45,034 nucleotides of DNA from positions 1 through 45,034 of the forward strand of contig WRLO01000021.1 in the NCBI GenBank assembly GCA_009777575.1. Direction: 5' to 3'. Both the position numbers and the translations under genes were made by a program. The DNA is from Candidatus Cloacimonadota bacterium (lineage in GTDB: Bacteria; Cloacimonadota; Cloacimonadia; Cloacimonadales; WRIO01). Below are positions 44,599-45,034 of the stretch, one piece after another (position 1 is the stretch's first letter; each line of letters opens with the position of its first letter). The notes under the pieces are model-generated. The model did no database searches and was not told the origin of the DNA. It saw only the letters and a program-made list of their open reading frames with translations.

Positions 44599-45034
44599 AT
44601 GCCTAAAAAAAATTTAATATTCATTTTTATGACAATATTAACAAGTTTTTTGTTTGCAGAACTTGATTTCTGCGACAGGACAGTGCTTGTTGTATTAGAG
44701 CCGAGTTTTAGTGAATACACTGGCACACGTGATGCGAGCTTTTTTGGTAGTTTTGAAAAGGATTCTGTAGAGAACATTTTTCAGATTCATAATCAAGCAG
44801 CTATCAATGTCTTAGAAGAAAGAGGTGTGGAGTTTAGGTCGATTTATTTGATAACTCTGCCTACACACGACAAAACAAAGGTGCTTGAAGCGATTGAGGA
44901 GTTACGGAGGATTGCGGGTATTGAATCAGCAGAACCGAATTATTTTGCTACAACCACACAAATACCAAACGACTGGTACTGGAATCATCCAGGTCTTTGG
45001 TCTCTTTGGGGAGATCATGGCATCAAAGCTCCAG
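44599..45034 (+). CDS. Subtilisin-like (S8) peptidase, N-terminal part, runs off window
   Basis: The ATG is preceded by GAGGA. The first 145 codons encode a signal peptide (residues 1-20, MPKKNLIFIFMTILTSFLFA), a propeptide-like domain (RTVLVVLEPSFSEYTG, then LRRIAGIESAEPNYFA), and then PNDWYWNHPGLWSLWGDHGIKAP, the stretch that precedes the catalytic domain in many subtilases. The catalytic Asp, His and Ser lie beyond the window edge, so the family is inferred from the pro-region alone. It should be a secreted protease, activated by removal of the propeptide. Confidence 0.75.
   Translation, partial: MPKKNLIFIFMTILTSFLFAELDFCDRTVLVVLEPSFSEYTGTRDASFFGSFEKDSVENIFQIHNQAAINVLEERGVEFRSIYLITLPTHDKTKVLEAIEELRRIAGIESAEPNYFATTTQIPNDWYWNHPGLWSLWGDHGIKAP

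Overview
The window looks like a chromosomal segment of an AT-rich, Gram-negative, probably anaerobic bacterium. Clues are lipoprotein signal peptides, a periplasmic FKBP isomerase, UppP and a DUF610-type envelope protein. The standard genetic code applies. I cannot place the organism firmly; a spirochaete or an FCB-type lineage fits the gene content, but this is inference. There are no rRNA genes, transposase, integrase or CRISPR array, and one tRNA.

Layout. (1) 0-6.2 kb is a loose accessory stretch: a small ORF, a DUF6155-like gene, a SAM methyltransferase, a glyoxalase-fold gene with an internal stop, an aminoglycoside-phosphotransferase-like gene, a GNAT acetyltransferase, a frameshifted mini-lipoprotein and secreted or small hypothetical proteins. 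It is bracketed by two diverged copies of a ~100-bp element. (2) 6.2-9.8 kb holds a glycogen debranching enzyme and a glycogen synthase behind a TTGACA/TAAAAT promoter. (3) 9.8-24.2 kb is a defence/accessory island: two tandem Uma2 nucleases, a broken nucleotidyltransferase, a PLD-type nuclease, then a tightly packed restriction-modification (R-M) archipelago of five full-length DNA methyltransferases, two methyltransferase remnants and six predicted nucleases. (4) 24.2-28.1 kb resumes glycogen metabolism with a GH57 amylase and a glucan phosphorylase, so the island appears to split one glycogen cluster. (5) 28.3-43.6 kb is a long minus-strand run of mostly housekeeping genes: M3 peptidase, FKBP, AI-2E-type permease, cyclic-nucleotide-binding protein, PurA, tRNA-Arg(CCG), a large hybrid kinase, HutH, HolA-like, UppP and a divergent polysaccharide deacetylase. 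(6) The right end has a lipoprotein and the start of a subtilase, both on the plus strand.

The most interesting part is 12.5-24.2 kb. Two 97%-identical truncated BRO-N (phage antirepressor-like) ORFs flank an HNH nuclease/methyltransferase pair. A decayed copy of the same methyltransferase's 5' end lies at the far right edge. Another methyltransferase has lost everything after its TSPPY motif and now ends exactly at the start codon of an apparently intact nuclease gene. Together this suggests R-M cassettes assembled by repeat-mediated insertion and deletion. Most R-M genes overlap by 4-8 bases, so they are probably co-transcribed and translationally coupled.
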